Assembly (NCBI GenBank): GCA_032718475.1
Contig: JAUCBJ010007546.1
Span: 1-40,260 of the forward strand
DNA: 40,260 nt
Direction of reading: 5' to 3'
Origin: Nemertoderma westbladi
Lineage: Eukaryota; Xenacoelomorpha; Nemertodermatida; Nemertodermatidae
Positions 21,346-31,449 of this stretch are shown here, piece by piece (position 1 is the first letter of the stretch; each line of letters begins with the position of its first letter). A program made the translations under genes and the position numbers. The notes beneath the pieces were generated by a model that saw nothing but the letters and a program-made list of their open reading frames with translations, had not been told where the DNA came from and searched no databases.

Positions 21346-21555
21346 TTGCAGATTAAAAGGGGTGAACACGTACTGTCCCCCTTTCTTTGATTAATTGGTG
21401 GTGTGGGTTAATCTCTCATAACCTGATTTTGTGATACAGTCGCACAATTTTAATTTGTATCTCATAACTGGGCCTCGTGCTGCGCGAAGGCCCCACGAAC
21501 GTGTTATATCCCTCCATATTATAGTCATACTGATGTGCAGGTACCGGTATAGGAC

Positions 21556-22464
21556 TAGCAGGTTCCTGCCTACTCACTGGTATGTAAGCCGCGACCTCCA
21601 GTTCCAATCCCGGCATTTGCGTTACCCTATCACCTACACTACACTACACCATCTGCGACCAGGGGACTCGAAACACCTACACATCCGTCACGTGGATTAC
21701 TCGCGCGAACGATTAAAACGCACCTACAAGGGAACCGAGGTTTCCCTGCGCTTAAACATAAATCGTACCAGAACGCTCCGATGGGTAATCGTACTCCGCT
21801 CCAACATAACCATCCGGCACCAACCGGAGGGCTTCCCAACCCGAGGCCCGCTGGAGCTTATCCAAGAGCTCCACTCGAACGCCGTGCTCCGTCGCCGTCT
21901 GCCCCCCACTCCGACCCCCAGTGGCAGCTAGATGGAGGATATCCCGTTGCCCCACGCAGCAGTCAGTCGCCACCCGGAGTGTATTGTAACACTCTATGGC
22001 GGCCAACCGGAGCATATCCACAATGTAACACTCCAACACCTACAGCTCCTTACTCCCAGTGCGCCCAGTCGTTGCCCACCTCGTACTCCGACGCAATATT
22101 CCCGCTTACTGGAGCATATGCGGCTCCACCACAGCGGAATGTACCGGCACCTGGAGGCTACGGCGGTTTCATCGATCCACTTAACCGCACCACTTTATTA
22201 CCTTCTCCCACTCCTTATGACGTGGAATATCCACCAATTTCCCCAATCATCCAGACAAACATCCCAAGGGCAACCCAACCATACCTCGCTCCGCTAAACA
22301 GCAAAGCATCGACCACGCCTAACAGGGAAATAATGATGTCCGCTGCACTTAACCTTCTTAATCAATCACTGCCTTGGGCAACAATAAATGTTTTACATAA
22401 AATATGCCGCTATACTAGCAACAATTTTCTACTTGAGAACTATATCCTCGGTCTACATAATTAA
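21556..22464 (+). CDS. Proline-rich ORF with GAYP-like repeats, function unknown
   Basis: The frame is open from 21556; the first ATG is 21781, leaving 227 residues. From 21781 the product is rich in Pro, Thr and Tyr, with a recurring Gly-(Ala/Gly)-Tyr-Pro motif (PAGAYP, LDGGYPV, TGAYPQC, LTGAYAAP, APGGYGG) spaced roughly 25-35 residues apart. It ends in a more ordinary helix-like tail (SAALNLLNQSLPWATINVLHK). The repeats and the composition shift relative to AT-rich surroundings suggest a real coding sequence, possibly an exon of a structural or secreted protein, or the ORF1/Gag of an unrecognised element. No signal peptide is seen after the ATG. Antisense frames across the same stretch are also open, so the strand is not certain. 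Confidence 0.45.
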
Positions 22465-23279
22465 TGAATTTATTCATTACACCAACTACACAATCACAAT
22501 ATTCATACTATATTTAGCAATAATTATATTGCGTATATATAAATCAAATTTATATATTTTTTTATTACCAAAACTATATACCATGTTTCTGTGTATGTAT
22601 ATAATTATATCGGTAACGTGCAGGAGAGCAGTCCGTTTGGTTTGGTCATTGACACCGGTAATTTTGATCTGGTTTGTGATGAGCGTCAGCGACCGTATTG
22701 TATCGTATACTAATAATTATGTTAGAGTACGAGTACACTATATTACTACATATTATCTGTTGCAAATATTATATATGCAAATATATGGCACTACAGGACT
22801 GGTTAATTGGTTTACATATAATATATATATATCATTTACATATTTTTGTAACAGAGAGCAATGTGGGGTTACTGACAACAATAGTAGTTATGCCAGACGC
22901 AAAATTAACAGAATCCCATATTCAAACAAAACGATAAAACAACGATATTTTCTCACTCTAGCGACATCGTTTTCCTTACTTTTAACAATTACAATTTTTT
23001 CAAAATCCGTGATAAATTCTGCTGCTGCTGACTGTGTAGCTATAGTAGCGCTAACATCAAAAATGACAATTATTGCATATTCTCTAACAAGAGCTATCGC
23101 TTGCCGGTATGGCAATCTGAATGTAAAACATATCGCAGCTATAATAGTTAAACTTACCGTAGCAACTTTAATTTGGCAACCTGAAATATTATTTAACAAT
23201 CAGCACACTTTTACCAAGGTAACCAACAAACAAATAAATATTATGAAAACTACCGCCAACTACATGCAATTGACAATAA
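22465..23279. other. AT-rich region upstream of the second non-LTR element
   Basis: A long, very hydrophobic Ile/Tyr/Thr-rich frame (22388-23287) is open here but has no recognisable domain and looks like a product of AT-rich composition. It may be the decayed 5' part of the adjacent retrotransposon. Confidence 0.4.
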
Positions 23280-25213
23280 TTAATTAACATAAATAGCTCA
23301 AGTCTTATCAAGCATTTTTCTGAGTTAAAGGACATATTACACGGCATAGACAACAATATCATAATTGGCATTTCGGAATCGTGGCTAAAATCAAATGTAT
23401 CAACAAAATCTATAAGATTACCAGGCTTCACACCATATAGGGACGACAGAAAAAGACAAAAGGGGGGTGGAACTGTACTTTATATTCCTAATAATATGCA
23501 GCAAAATATAAGGCATGACATTAAATCAAAACATAATAAAAACTATTACGAATCTATATGGGTTGAAATAAATAAGGAAACAATAGTGGGTGTTGCATAT
23601 AATCGTTCAAGGAAAACTGCACAAAACTTTCTTACACACTTTACAGATGAAATCGAAAATGCAATTCATAACGCTAACCGCAAAATAGTCATAATGGTCG
23701 ACTTCAACATTGACCTTAACCAAAACTGTACTGATCACGATCCTAACACAAATAAGCTGGAGGAAATAACAAAACTATATAACCTCGAAATACTAGACAG
23801 GACAAAACCAACACGTTACAGTAAAACAACTAACACCGTAATTGATATTTTCATTACAACACCAAATTACCTTCACGATCATCAGGCACTGCCATGCGAC
23901 TTCTCAGACCATGAATATATAATTGCAAAAACAGACAAAATCGTAAGCCCCGTAAAGAAACAGAATCAGTACCATTACATCCGTGATTACAGTACATTTA
24001 ATGATAACAACTTCACTCAGGATATTAACAAAATTAGCTGGGACTACATATACACTCACAAACTGACATCAATTCAAAATATCAATACTTTGAAACGCAG
24101 ATTGAAACAGTTATTAACAAACACGCTCCACTGCAATATAAACGTATATCAAATAATAAGAGCAAAAACAAAATAACAAATAAACCACCTTGGTGTAATG
24201 ACTATTTGCAACATTTACATGACATAAAGAACACAACATTACAATTGTGGCGCCAGAACAAAAATATAGAAGCACACAAAGAATCTAAAATAGCAAGAAA
24301 TAAATTTAACGCCTACAACCGGCAAATGAAAAATAAATATATTAAAAATAAATTTAACAATAGCTGTACAAGTAGAGACAAATGGAAAGTTATAAACAGA
24401 ATACTTAACAAGGACAAGAAAACATGTACAATAACAGCGCTTAATGACATTAGCAATACTACAACTAATTCAAAACGCATGGCGACTATTTTTAACACAA
24501 CCTATTTTGCAATGGGGACCTTCACAGGAATCCCTAACTTAGCAAATAACATTAATATATGCCATGCTTTAGTTTCTCGAATATTCATGAATTCTTGATA
24601 GATGATATCATAGATGGACTTAACATTAACAAATCAGCTGGCCCCTCACCAATCACACCGAAACTGCTGAAGCTAATATTACCTAAAATAATTGCCCCAC
24701 TAACTTACCTCATAAATGAATGTATAACCAGATCTACATTTCCAACTAAATTGAAAATAGCAGAGGTAACTCCAGTTTTCAAAAAAGGGGACCGACTACA
24801 GCCAGAAAACTATAGACCCATATCAATATCATCGGCACTTGAGAAAATATTCGAAAAGGTTTTATACATTCAAATAACACACTATCTGGACAAACACAAG
24901 CTAATAAATAAAACTCAATTTGGATTTAGGAAATCTTACTCCACTAGGGATGCTATACTATATGCGACAGAATCTTGGCGCAATTACTTAAATACTGGTG
25001 AATATGTAGCTATTGGAGCCCTAGACCTTAGCAAAGCATTCAATTCATTGAACCACACAATATTATTACAAAAATTAGGCGAGTTTGGATTCCACAACAC
25101 TGCTATCTCTATGCTGCGCACTTTTTTAGTAAACAGATATCAAAGAGTGAAACTCAACGGAACCACTTCTGAGTGGAAACTAATCAATCACGGAATTCCA
25201 CAGGGAACACTAC
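23280..25213 (+). pseudogene. Second non-LTR retrotransposon: APE endonuclease and partial reverse transcriptase
   Basis: The endonuclease frame is open from 23280, starting inside the conserved N-terminal block (LININSSS), with GISESWL, a GGGTVLYI block, VDFNIDL near 23699 and FSDHEYI near 23911. It shifts frame near 24120 and again near 24555, then continues into reverse transcriptase: NINKSAGPSPITPKLLK, VTPVFKKGD, NYRPISISS, ALDLSKAFNSLNH, IPQGTLLG. It breaks off at about 25213, before the catalytic (F/Y)xDD motif, at a junction with unrelated sequence. Non-LTR elements usually lose the 5' end, so loss of the 3' half points to later deletion or rearrangement. It differs in sequence from the 8852-12215 element. 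Confidence 0.85.
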
Positions 25214-26300
25214 TTGGTACTTGGAACAATTCTCGGTAGAAAATATAATTTTAATAAAGTGAAAAAACATATATTAGAAAAAACAAACATTAATTTGATT
25301 TTTAAATCAATCAATTTGTGTACTTATATTTTTAGTATCGATACTGTAATTTATAGGTTACTTATAAACAATATCGGGTTTTATGTTATATTTGATAATG
25401 TTAAACTAGAAATTTCATACGACCCTGAAATATTCAATAACTGTAAAGTCAGAATAAATAATATTGTTGTTGTTTGCTGTTTCTACACTGGTAAATGTAC
25501 ATTAATGTGTTCCCCGTTTAAATTTCATATATATTATCCTATATTCATCAAACTGGTTAATAATTTATTATTGTTTGGTGTGGGGGTTTATGATGTAAAA
25601 TATAATTAGTGTGAGTGAAATTTATTGTTGTTGCTGTTTGGTGGTGGAGATTTTTACTGTAAAATATATATATATATATTAAATTGGAGGGAGAAGAAAT
25701 TTATGAAAATTTTTTTTTAAATCAACAACTAGTTTGATGGGAAATTAACTAACTAACTTCAGTAGAGCGATTGCCTGTAACACTCAAGTAGGCATAGTAT
25801 ACTCAGCAGCCGTAGCTAGCTAGCTAGCTAACTAAGCATTGTTGCTCACGGGTGAGCTACAATAGCGCATCTGTTACTTATGAGTGTGCGAGTGTACAGC
25901 AGGCAACGCTAAGCTCAGTGAGAAAAAAATTAGGGGTATGTGCTGGTATTCATAGTCAAAGACGACGCCATCCTATCTGTTACTAGTCTGTATACAGGCA
26001 CATATTATTATTAAAACATCCGCTATACATCTCCCTGCATTCAGAATAGAACAATGAACAGAGCATATATCGCTAATCCGCATGGGAAAGGTTTATGTTC
26101 TACATTTTGTTAACTATGTGAATTTTGTAATGTAAACATCTGCGACCCACTACAAAAATATATATAAACTCAATTTTCAAACAATGACCTATAATTTTGT
26201 TAACCAAAATAAGAAAAAAAATAAAAATACCGGTATACTGTATCCACCCTGTCTGTTACCCTTAGACTATATATATAAACTAACCTGAGACAGCAAGAAG
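25214..26300. other. AT-rich region without a supported gene
   Basis: A 131-codon frame (25214-25609) follows the broken RT but shows no recognisable domain and I do not call it. Also present are a TA run (about 25663-25679) and a tagc tetranucleotide run (25813-25832). Confidence 0.4.
26268..26280 (+). promoter_or_regulatory. TATA-box-like element upstream of the 26301 ORF
   Basis: ctatatatataaa lies about 21-33 bp before the ATG at 26301. If it works as a TATA box, transcription would start almost at the start codon, leaving a very short leader. Confidence 0.4.
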
Positions 26301-26702
26301 ATGACTTTCGCCTATATCAACAACCGGTCGTTGAAAAGCAGCATAAAGTTCGATTTTGAGAGTGAGGATACTTTTGTGTCATCCTCAAACGTATCTGATT
26401 TGGAAATCAGATACATTAATAAAAAATTTGAAATCGGATTTACCAATATCATTAATCACGAACACGGTGTTACAAAGTTAGAAACAACAAAAAACTTTAC
26501 TTTGAACATAAGAATAAATCCAGGAACGGAAGAAGAAGAAGAAGTTACCGGTAATCAAAACGAATTAATACCACTACAAGAGAATTGGGAAACAGAGACC
26601 GCTGCAACTATACCAGAACCGATAGAGACTATTTGGAAAGAAATTAAACTAGCAACGCCTACCTGTAATAATAATAGGCCTAATCATCAACATTTTTCAT
26701 AG
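26301..26702 (+). CDS. Small orphan ORF (133 aa), function unknown
   Basis: A 133-codon frame starting MTFAYINNRS. The N-terminal half alternates charged and hydrophobic residues (IKFDFESEDTF, LEIRYINKKFEIGF, FTLNIRINPG), which suggests beta strands. An acidic run (TEEEEEV) and a Pro/Glu/Asn-rich tail follow. A TATA-like element lies just upstream and overlapping AATAAA signals at 26849-26858, so the unit has the layout of a compact intronless gene. I recognise no family. It lies about 1 kb beyond the 3' end of the virion-gene cluster on the opposite strand and could be a viral accessory gene; that is inference. Confidence 0.4.
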   Translation: MTFAYINNRSLKSSIKFDFESEDTFVSSSNVSDLEIRYINKKFEIGFTNIINHEHGVTKLETTKNFTLNIRINPGTEEEEEVTGNQNELIPLQENWETETAATIPEPIETIWKEIKLATPTCNNNRPNHQHFS

Positions 26703-27660
26703 ATGGATACTGCTATCTAACTAGTACACCTGTACACCCGTACACTCATACTCATTTCTGCATTTATAAAGCTGTAAAGTAGACCTAAATGTTACCAGTC
26801 TGTGTATGTCTATATTATATGTAATTTAACTTAAAAAGCGGACGCATAAATAAATAAAATAAACTAACTAACTATGTTTTATATAGGATCGTTAACATAT
26901 AGTGAATGTTAGTAACCAGAGAATGTGGTGGATTTTATATAGTTATACCTCAAACCACACCTATTGTATCAGCTAGAGTAACAGAGTGCGAGGGGATTTT
27001 ATAGGGCCTATAGCGCTACCGACGCCTAACCATACCTATAGTATCAATGTGGTGGAGGGCTTTCAGTTGAGGAGTACCGTTGTCATTAGGCCAATATGTC
27101 TAACGAATGAATGTGTGCCTATCCGTGTGTTCTAAAGGTTAACCGTAAAGCATATTGGGTCAACATTCGAAAAGGGGGCCGCATAAAGTTAACTATAGCT
27201 GTATAGGCTTACTTATGCAACAGTAGCACGCAGTAATGTAGATTAGACCAATTGAAGTTGTAAACAGAAAATTGGAAGCATTCAAGTGTAATAGCCTAAT
27301 CCTTAAATCAAAGAAACCAGCATGCTCTTGTGCTATCCAAGTATACAGGTACAAGAGTGCTACGGTGCCGGTACCAGTAGGCCTATTGTTAGGTGGGCCT
27401 CCTCTAATGCTGCATTCACGAACCCCCATGTCGACTTAATTTAATTTTATTATTAGTAAGTACGGTACCGGTAACGCTAAAGCTCTGTGGTTGCTGTCGG
27501 GGCCATTCTGCCGTTCTACAGTTTAGCGTTGTTGGTATATGTAGTAAACTCTGATACAACCGCCGGCTACCGGTAGGTGCGGGGTGTTTGTGTGTGTGTG
27601 TGTGTGTAAACTTAAGCCCTACACCTTCAGTCAAACTGAGATATTAAAAAATAGATTTTA
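26703..27660. other. Spacer between the orphan ORF and the virion-gene cluster
   Basis: No gene supported. It contains several ACCGGT motifs (about 27368 and 27468) and a GT microsatellite (about 27588-27606). No inverted-repeat terminus of the viral element could be found by eye. Confidence 0.4.
26849..26858 (+). terminator. PolyA signals after the 26301 ORF
   Basis: Two overlapping AATAAA hexamers about 150 bp downstream of the stop codon. Confidence 0.45.
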
Positions 27661-27665
27661 ATGTT

Positions 27666-27680
27666 TTTATTATTTTTATT
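27666..27680 (-). terminator. PolyA signals ending the virion-gene cluster
   Basis: Two AATAAA hexamers on the minus strand (27671-27666 and 27680-27675), about 50-65 nt past the stop of the last gene. They could serve a transcript of the whole cluster or of its last genes. Confidence 0.5.
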
Positions 27681-27730
27681 GACATTAAAACAATTATATT
27701 ATCCCATCACATTACATGCTTAGAGTAAAC

Positions 27731-28327
27731 CTACAGTACATCTTCCACCACAGTTATTTCTTTCTGTTTATCATCATCAGTCGCAGTTAAATGCTTTCTC
27801 ATGAAAAAGTGTAGCATCTCATACCCCCCAACGCGTTTTGCTGAGCAATACCGCAGACAGTTATCCTTTGTGTTTAAGTGGAACGCACATTTATTTTCTA
27901 CTGTAGTAAATTGATCGTGGAAGCGGCAGGGGGTTAAATAATCGTGATATTGCTTATATATTCCCAATTTCTCCACCGAATTTGGCGCGAGAACATCGAG
28001 TTGGGTGTTTAATATTGCCCGCTTCATCAACCCAAATACATATATATTTTTTTTATATTTTAAATGTCTCTTCATATATTTTTTAAAGTCATCTTGCGAA
28101 ATGTCACCGTAGTCCCAGGGCAAATGAGAAGTCATGTCTCGTAAATTGTTTACGTGAGCTACATCTAAAGCTGATAACTTAATATTAGACGGGCCTTTAA
28201 TTAAAAACGTCTTTACATTAGTTTTGGTGTAATTAGAATCGAATATAGCAAATTCTTTAAATACTACCGGATACTCTTTATTGTCTATCTTATAATATTG
28301 AAAATCAACAAAAATAATATTATCCAT
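27731..28327 (-). CDS. DxQ / Cys-His protein of the viral cluster
   Basis: 198 codons, intact. It starts MDNIIFVDFQYYKID, a beta strand ending in Asp8-x-Gln10, which resembles the first motif of an RNase H-like (DEDD) exonuclease fold with Gln in place of Glu. A Cys/His-rich segment follows near the C-terminus (Cys134, His137, Cys147, His150, Cys157, Cys161), able to bind zinc, and then an AKRVGGYEML helix. I associate this layout with uncharacterised proteins of invertebrate Polinton-like elements, but enzymatic activity is unproven and the missing acidic residue argues for a degenerate nuclease fold. It is last in the cluster, 31 nt after the protease and just before the polyA signals. Confidence 0.6.
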   Translation of the reverse strand: MDNIIFVDFQYYKIDNKEYPVVFKEFAIFDSNYTKTNVKTFLIKGPSNIKLSALDVAHVNNLRDMTSHLPWDYGDISQDDFKKYMKRHLKYKKNIYVFGLMKRAILNTQLDVLAPNSVEKLGIYKQYHDYLTPCRFHDQFTTVENKCAFHLNTKDNCLRYCSAKRVGGYEMLHFFMRKHLTATDDDKQKEITVVEDVL

Positions 28328-28358
28328 TTTATCTGATAAACAAAAGTTAAATGATTAA

Positions 28359-28811
28359 TTACAACGCTTGTTGGTTTATTTTATAATAATTAACAAGCCA
28401 TTTATATAATATTATTTCATTTATTTCCACATTATTTGTAAACGCACTCATTGGATAGTTTGTGTGAATTCGATTTACTAAGTAATAAAGACAGTATAGA
28501 CCGCATGTGGTCCTCCTTGGGTCTTGAAATTGTTTGCGAGTAGTACGCCACCTTGCGGAATTTTTCTCAAGCCATTTTTCGATGCATCTGTTTGGATATT
28601 TTGATCCGAATGAATCAAATAATTCAGCCTCATTATCTCGTATATATATCGCAATCCAATGAATCCCGGGTAGATGCTCTTTATCGGTATTCACTATTAA
28701 CCCATAATCTCTTCGCTTATTATTATCTAATTTAGGTAATTTATTAGCTGGAAACGCTCCCAAATAATGACCACCCACTGGAAACATATCAAGGTCCTCT
28801 GTAGATAACAT
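28359..28811 (-). CDS. Adenain-like cysteine protease (maturation protease)
   Basis: 150 codons, intact. Family C5-like proteases cleave virion precursor proteins during maturation. Catalytic landmarks are in the expected order: His51 in GIHWIAI, the acidic position Asp66 in ELFDSFG, Gln96 in FQD, and Cys103 in TTCGLYCL. The distance from His to Cys (52 residues) is somewhat shorter than in adenovirus proteases but usual for Polinton-type ones. It begins 2 nt after the capsid gene stop. Its position beside the capsid gene and its uninterrupted frame, while the capsid is broken, suggest either recent decay of the neighbours or continued constraint. Confidence 0.9.
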   Translation of the reverse strand: MLSTEDLDMFPVGGHYLGAFPANKLPKLDNNKRRDYGLIVNTDKEHLPGIHWIAIYIRDNEAELFDSFGSKYPNRCIEKWLEKNSARWRTTRKQFQDPRRTTCGLYCLYYLVNRIHTNYPMSAFTNNVEINEIILYKWLVNYYKINQQAL

Positions 28812-28813
28812 AC

Positions 28814-30036
28814 TTAATCGATATGTATTTCTTTCCTGCTATTTAAACTTAATGATTGATCATAAATATTAAAAACGATTACATTTATGGTTTCAACCAA
28901 CGGTTCGGCAAATCTTAATTTTAATTGGCCGTTAGTATATATCGACGGTTGCGGATCTCTAACATAGCTGTCGGCGGTTAAGTCCCAGGATAGGATGGGG
29001 CAATTACCTAAGTAGGTTTCATGGTCTATATTATTACCTCCATAACCGTTAATATATGTATTAATGTTCTTCATTAATTGAGTATACTCAAAAATATATG
29101 TTCCATCTGTAAAATTAGGCTCGTATATTACACCACCTACTGGAAGACCGTCGACAATCAGTTCCGCGCGTCTAAGGTTAAAATGTTCAAATTTCAAGGG
29201 ATTGCTAATTAATTCTCCCGAATAAGCGTTATTTGTTATGAAGCCGATAATAACTAATTTGGGTTTTTTACCATCAAATATGTTTGTTTGGGTGTAATTT
29301 GTGGTTTGAGCGGGAATAGTAAATGTTGTAACCTCCTTTTTTTGAAATTGATATTCAATATCGTAACTCTCTAAACCTTTTAGGTGCCTGCTTTCTATTA
29401 CAGGATTAACCTCCATTCTAGGGTTGTCACCGCGTTTGCGTTTGGAGTGATTTTAAAAATAAACGAATTTGATACTTTTCTAAAATGCATTCTTAAATCA
29501 TACCCGGGTTGTATTATTTTGCTTTCAGTATCAAAATCAATCGTCAATCAACTTACAAATTGCATTTGTTTACTAAAGGCATCGCCAATAGGATGCGCGC
29601 TGGGGTCAATTTCATTTCCGTGCTCAGATAAAGGTTGATGAAAGCCACCCGCACCCAGTAGCCCATTTTTATCCTCGTAAGTTGTAAATAATAAATTGGA
29701 TAAGTACGACTTGTAGAAATAATGGTTATTGGTATTTTCAACCTGCTTCTCATTAAGGTCTATTTTAATATCACTCCACATAGTTTCAGCGGGGTAATTC
29801 AGCATATATATATGGGAGTTTTCAAGTCGTCTATCCCATCGTACAGTACATTTTGTAATTAATAACGCATCTTGCAGTTTCGTATAGAATTCATTGGATC
29901 TCGGTACAAGGAACGTGACTTCCCTAGACTCACTTCTGAGATTAGATACGGGGTAAATTGTTTCATAATGCTTTGCTTTAAATTCAGTCTGTATTGGCTG
30001 TGTAGAAAATAAATCTAATTCCTTAATAATTGACAT
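28814..30036 (-). pseudogene. Major capsid protein, double jelly-roll (F54H12.2-type), broken
   Basis: The first part (30036-29548) starts MSIIKELDLFSTQPIQTEF, the signature start of the metazoan F54H12.2-like family, which is the Polinton major capsid protein. The last part (29416-28814) carries its C-terminal blocks (NPLKFEHFNLRRAELIVDG, SWDLTADSYV, GQLKLRF, ETINVIVFNIYDQ). Two lesions separate them: an in-frame TGA at 29548-29550 and a frameshift near 29425-29435. The segment between still encodes capsid-like sequence, including a YDLRMHFRK block, so nothing large is missing. The start codon overlaps the stop of the upstream basic protein by one base (TAATG). It would form the virion shell as trimers. 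Confidence 0.85.
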
Positions 30037-30602
30037 TATTCAAAAATACTTTTTTCGCAGTGTTTCAGTTTGCCTTTTATTTTTCTATTTTTATTACTAC
30101 GTCGATGATGTATGTTCATAGACATTGGTCTAGCGGGTCGCTTTAAATCTCTATAAACTTTTTCTACAACTGACCTTGTTGACGGTTTCATTTTATTTAA
30201 TGCATTATTAATAACCGTATTAGCCTGCTGATGTAAGATCCGCTTACCTTTTGGTATTACGTGTTGTCTCATAAATTTTGTGGTAAATGGTAAAGCTTTT
30301 TGTAAAACTTTTTTAGCTAATGGCTTACCAAATTTTTTCAATGTCGATAAAGCGTCTGTAAATATACCTTCTCCGTGTTGATTTGCCCGCATACCTCTAC
30401 GATAACGCTGAAAACGACGTTGTTTTAAGTTTGGACCAAATGCACCAATTTGTTGACCGTAAGGGTCAATATATGAACCACCTCGAAAAACAGGAACTTG
30501 CGTCGAGCCTCTCGTACTTCTACCACCTTTAAAAACAGCAAGATTAGAGTCTGAACCACCATATTGAGGTTTACTGTATCTTTGAAATAAATCAGAATCC
30601 AT
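30036..30602 (-). CDS. Basic Gly/Arg-rich core-like protein of the viral cluster
   Basis: 188 codons, intact. The N-terminal half is Gly/Ser/Arg-rich (GGSYIDPYGQQIGAF, RRFQRYRRGMRANQ). The C-terminal half is highly basic and helical (TLKKFGKPLAKKVLQKALPF, KGKRILHQQ), ending in an Arg/Lys-rich tail. Composition and position between penton-like and capsid genes resemble the small basic virion proteins (adenovirus core or pVI/pX-like) found in adintoviruses and Polintons. A role in DNA condensation or capsid lining is inference. It starts 1 nt after the stop of penton-like 2 and ends overlapping the capsid start. Confidence 0.65.
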   Translation of the reverse strand: MDSDLFQRYSKPQYGGSDSNLAVFKGGRSTRGSTQVPVFRGGSYIDPYGQQIGAFGPNLKQRRFQRYRRGMRANQHGEGIFTDALSTLKKFGKPLAKKVLQKALPFTTKFMRQHVIPKGKRILHQQANTVINNALNKMKPSTRSVVEKVYRDLKRPARPMSMNIHHRRSNKNRKIKGKLKHCEKSIFE

Positions 30603-30603
30603 T

Positions 30604-31449
30604 TTAATTTATTCGTTTAAAGTGTAATGTAATAGATGTTGTCCCGTATTCAAAATTCAAATCTTTTCCTTCTTTGTCTGTTATTTCAATATGAATGTAT
30701 GTTATCTTATATGATTTTTTTACAGGGATATAATGAATTGTATCCTTGACAAATTCTTTATTTATTACGCTACCATATTTCACGTCATCAGGTATCGCAA
30801 CACGATGAAGTAAAGCTAAACCAAAGTCATTAATATATTGATTTTCAATTATATTAGTAGTCACGTACATGTTCGACTTAGGTTCTGGAATAGAATTGGG
30901 TGGTTGAGGGCATAAAAATACCATCTGGTAAGCTTTTTCTCCATTTCCGATAACCTTTATTAAATAACCTTTTATATTATTTTTCATCTTCAAAATAATT
31001 TTAAAATTTGGATTTAAATTCGCGCCGAGATTATTTTCAGTAATTCCAAAATAATAGGCTAATTGTTGACCTATAAATAACTCTCGCACAGTTTTCCCTA
31101 AAATAAATTGCAACCTATTTTGCTGAGTATTTTCAACTATTTGTAATTTATCTTTCAACGCCCCCGTGTTAAAATAATCTATAATGTCATTGATACTGTA
31201 GAACAAACCGGATGGAAGTGTATCCTCAAAATTTTTTTTTCATTTTTTTAATAAAATAACATTCTCTACATTGTTATACATGGACGGCAACGTAGCTAAG
31301 TAAAATATACTTTTTATACCTACCACCCAGTTTTCGTTTGGGTTTATAGGTAAGGCGCCATGGAAATTGATCTGATAATTACTAGCGCTATTGCGGGGAA
31401 AATCAATTGGACAGGAGTTACTTGGTAGTCTTACGTAGAATTCATCCAT
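30604..31449 (-). pseudogene. Penton-like / minor capsid protein 2, one in-frame stop
   Basis: Start chosen at ATG 31449 (MDEFYVRLPSNSCPID), which overlaps the stop of penton-like 1 as ATGGATGA; a GTG nine bases upstream is less likely. The N-terminal block LPSN-S---FPRNSASNYQINF, followed by NWVVGIKSIFY, is a family signature shared with penton-like 1. The frame meets TGA at 31240-31242 inside an A-rich run and then continues unchanged to 30604. C-terminal blocks include MYVTTNII, ALLHRVAIPDD and EITDKEGKDLNFEYGTTSITL, ending in a LHF strand. The family occurs in invertebrate Polinton-type clusters; equating it with the single-jelly-roll penton is inference from position and length (about 284 codons). 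Confidence 0.65.

Noticed and set aside
22388-23287. 299-residue hydrophobic ORF on the plus strand
   Set aside because: Composition follows the AT-rich DNA, no domain is recognisable and an antisense frame is equally open. It overlaps the start of the non-LTR endonuclease.
25214-25609. 131-residue ORF after the truncated RT
   Set aside because: Low-complexity Ile/Asn/Phe-rich product without motifs and no supporting signals; probably chance.
29428-29556. Genuine intron in the capsid gene
   Set aside because: The putative intron encodes conserved capsid-like sequence, so stop plus frameshift mutations are more likely. Kept as a finding only because the donor site is perfect.
1618-31242. Four in-frame TGA interruptions (1620, 9155, 29548, 31240) suggesting UGA is read as an amino acid
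   Set aside because: The intact BEL Gag-Pol uses TGG for Trp and long clean frames occur without internal TGA. Each case is simpler as a point mutation in decaying copies, and other stops and frameshifts are present too.
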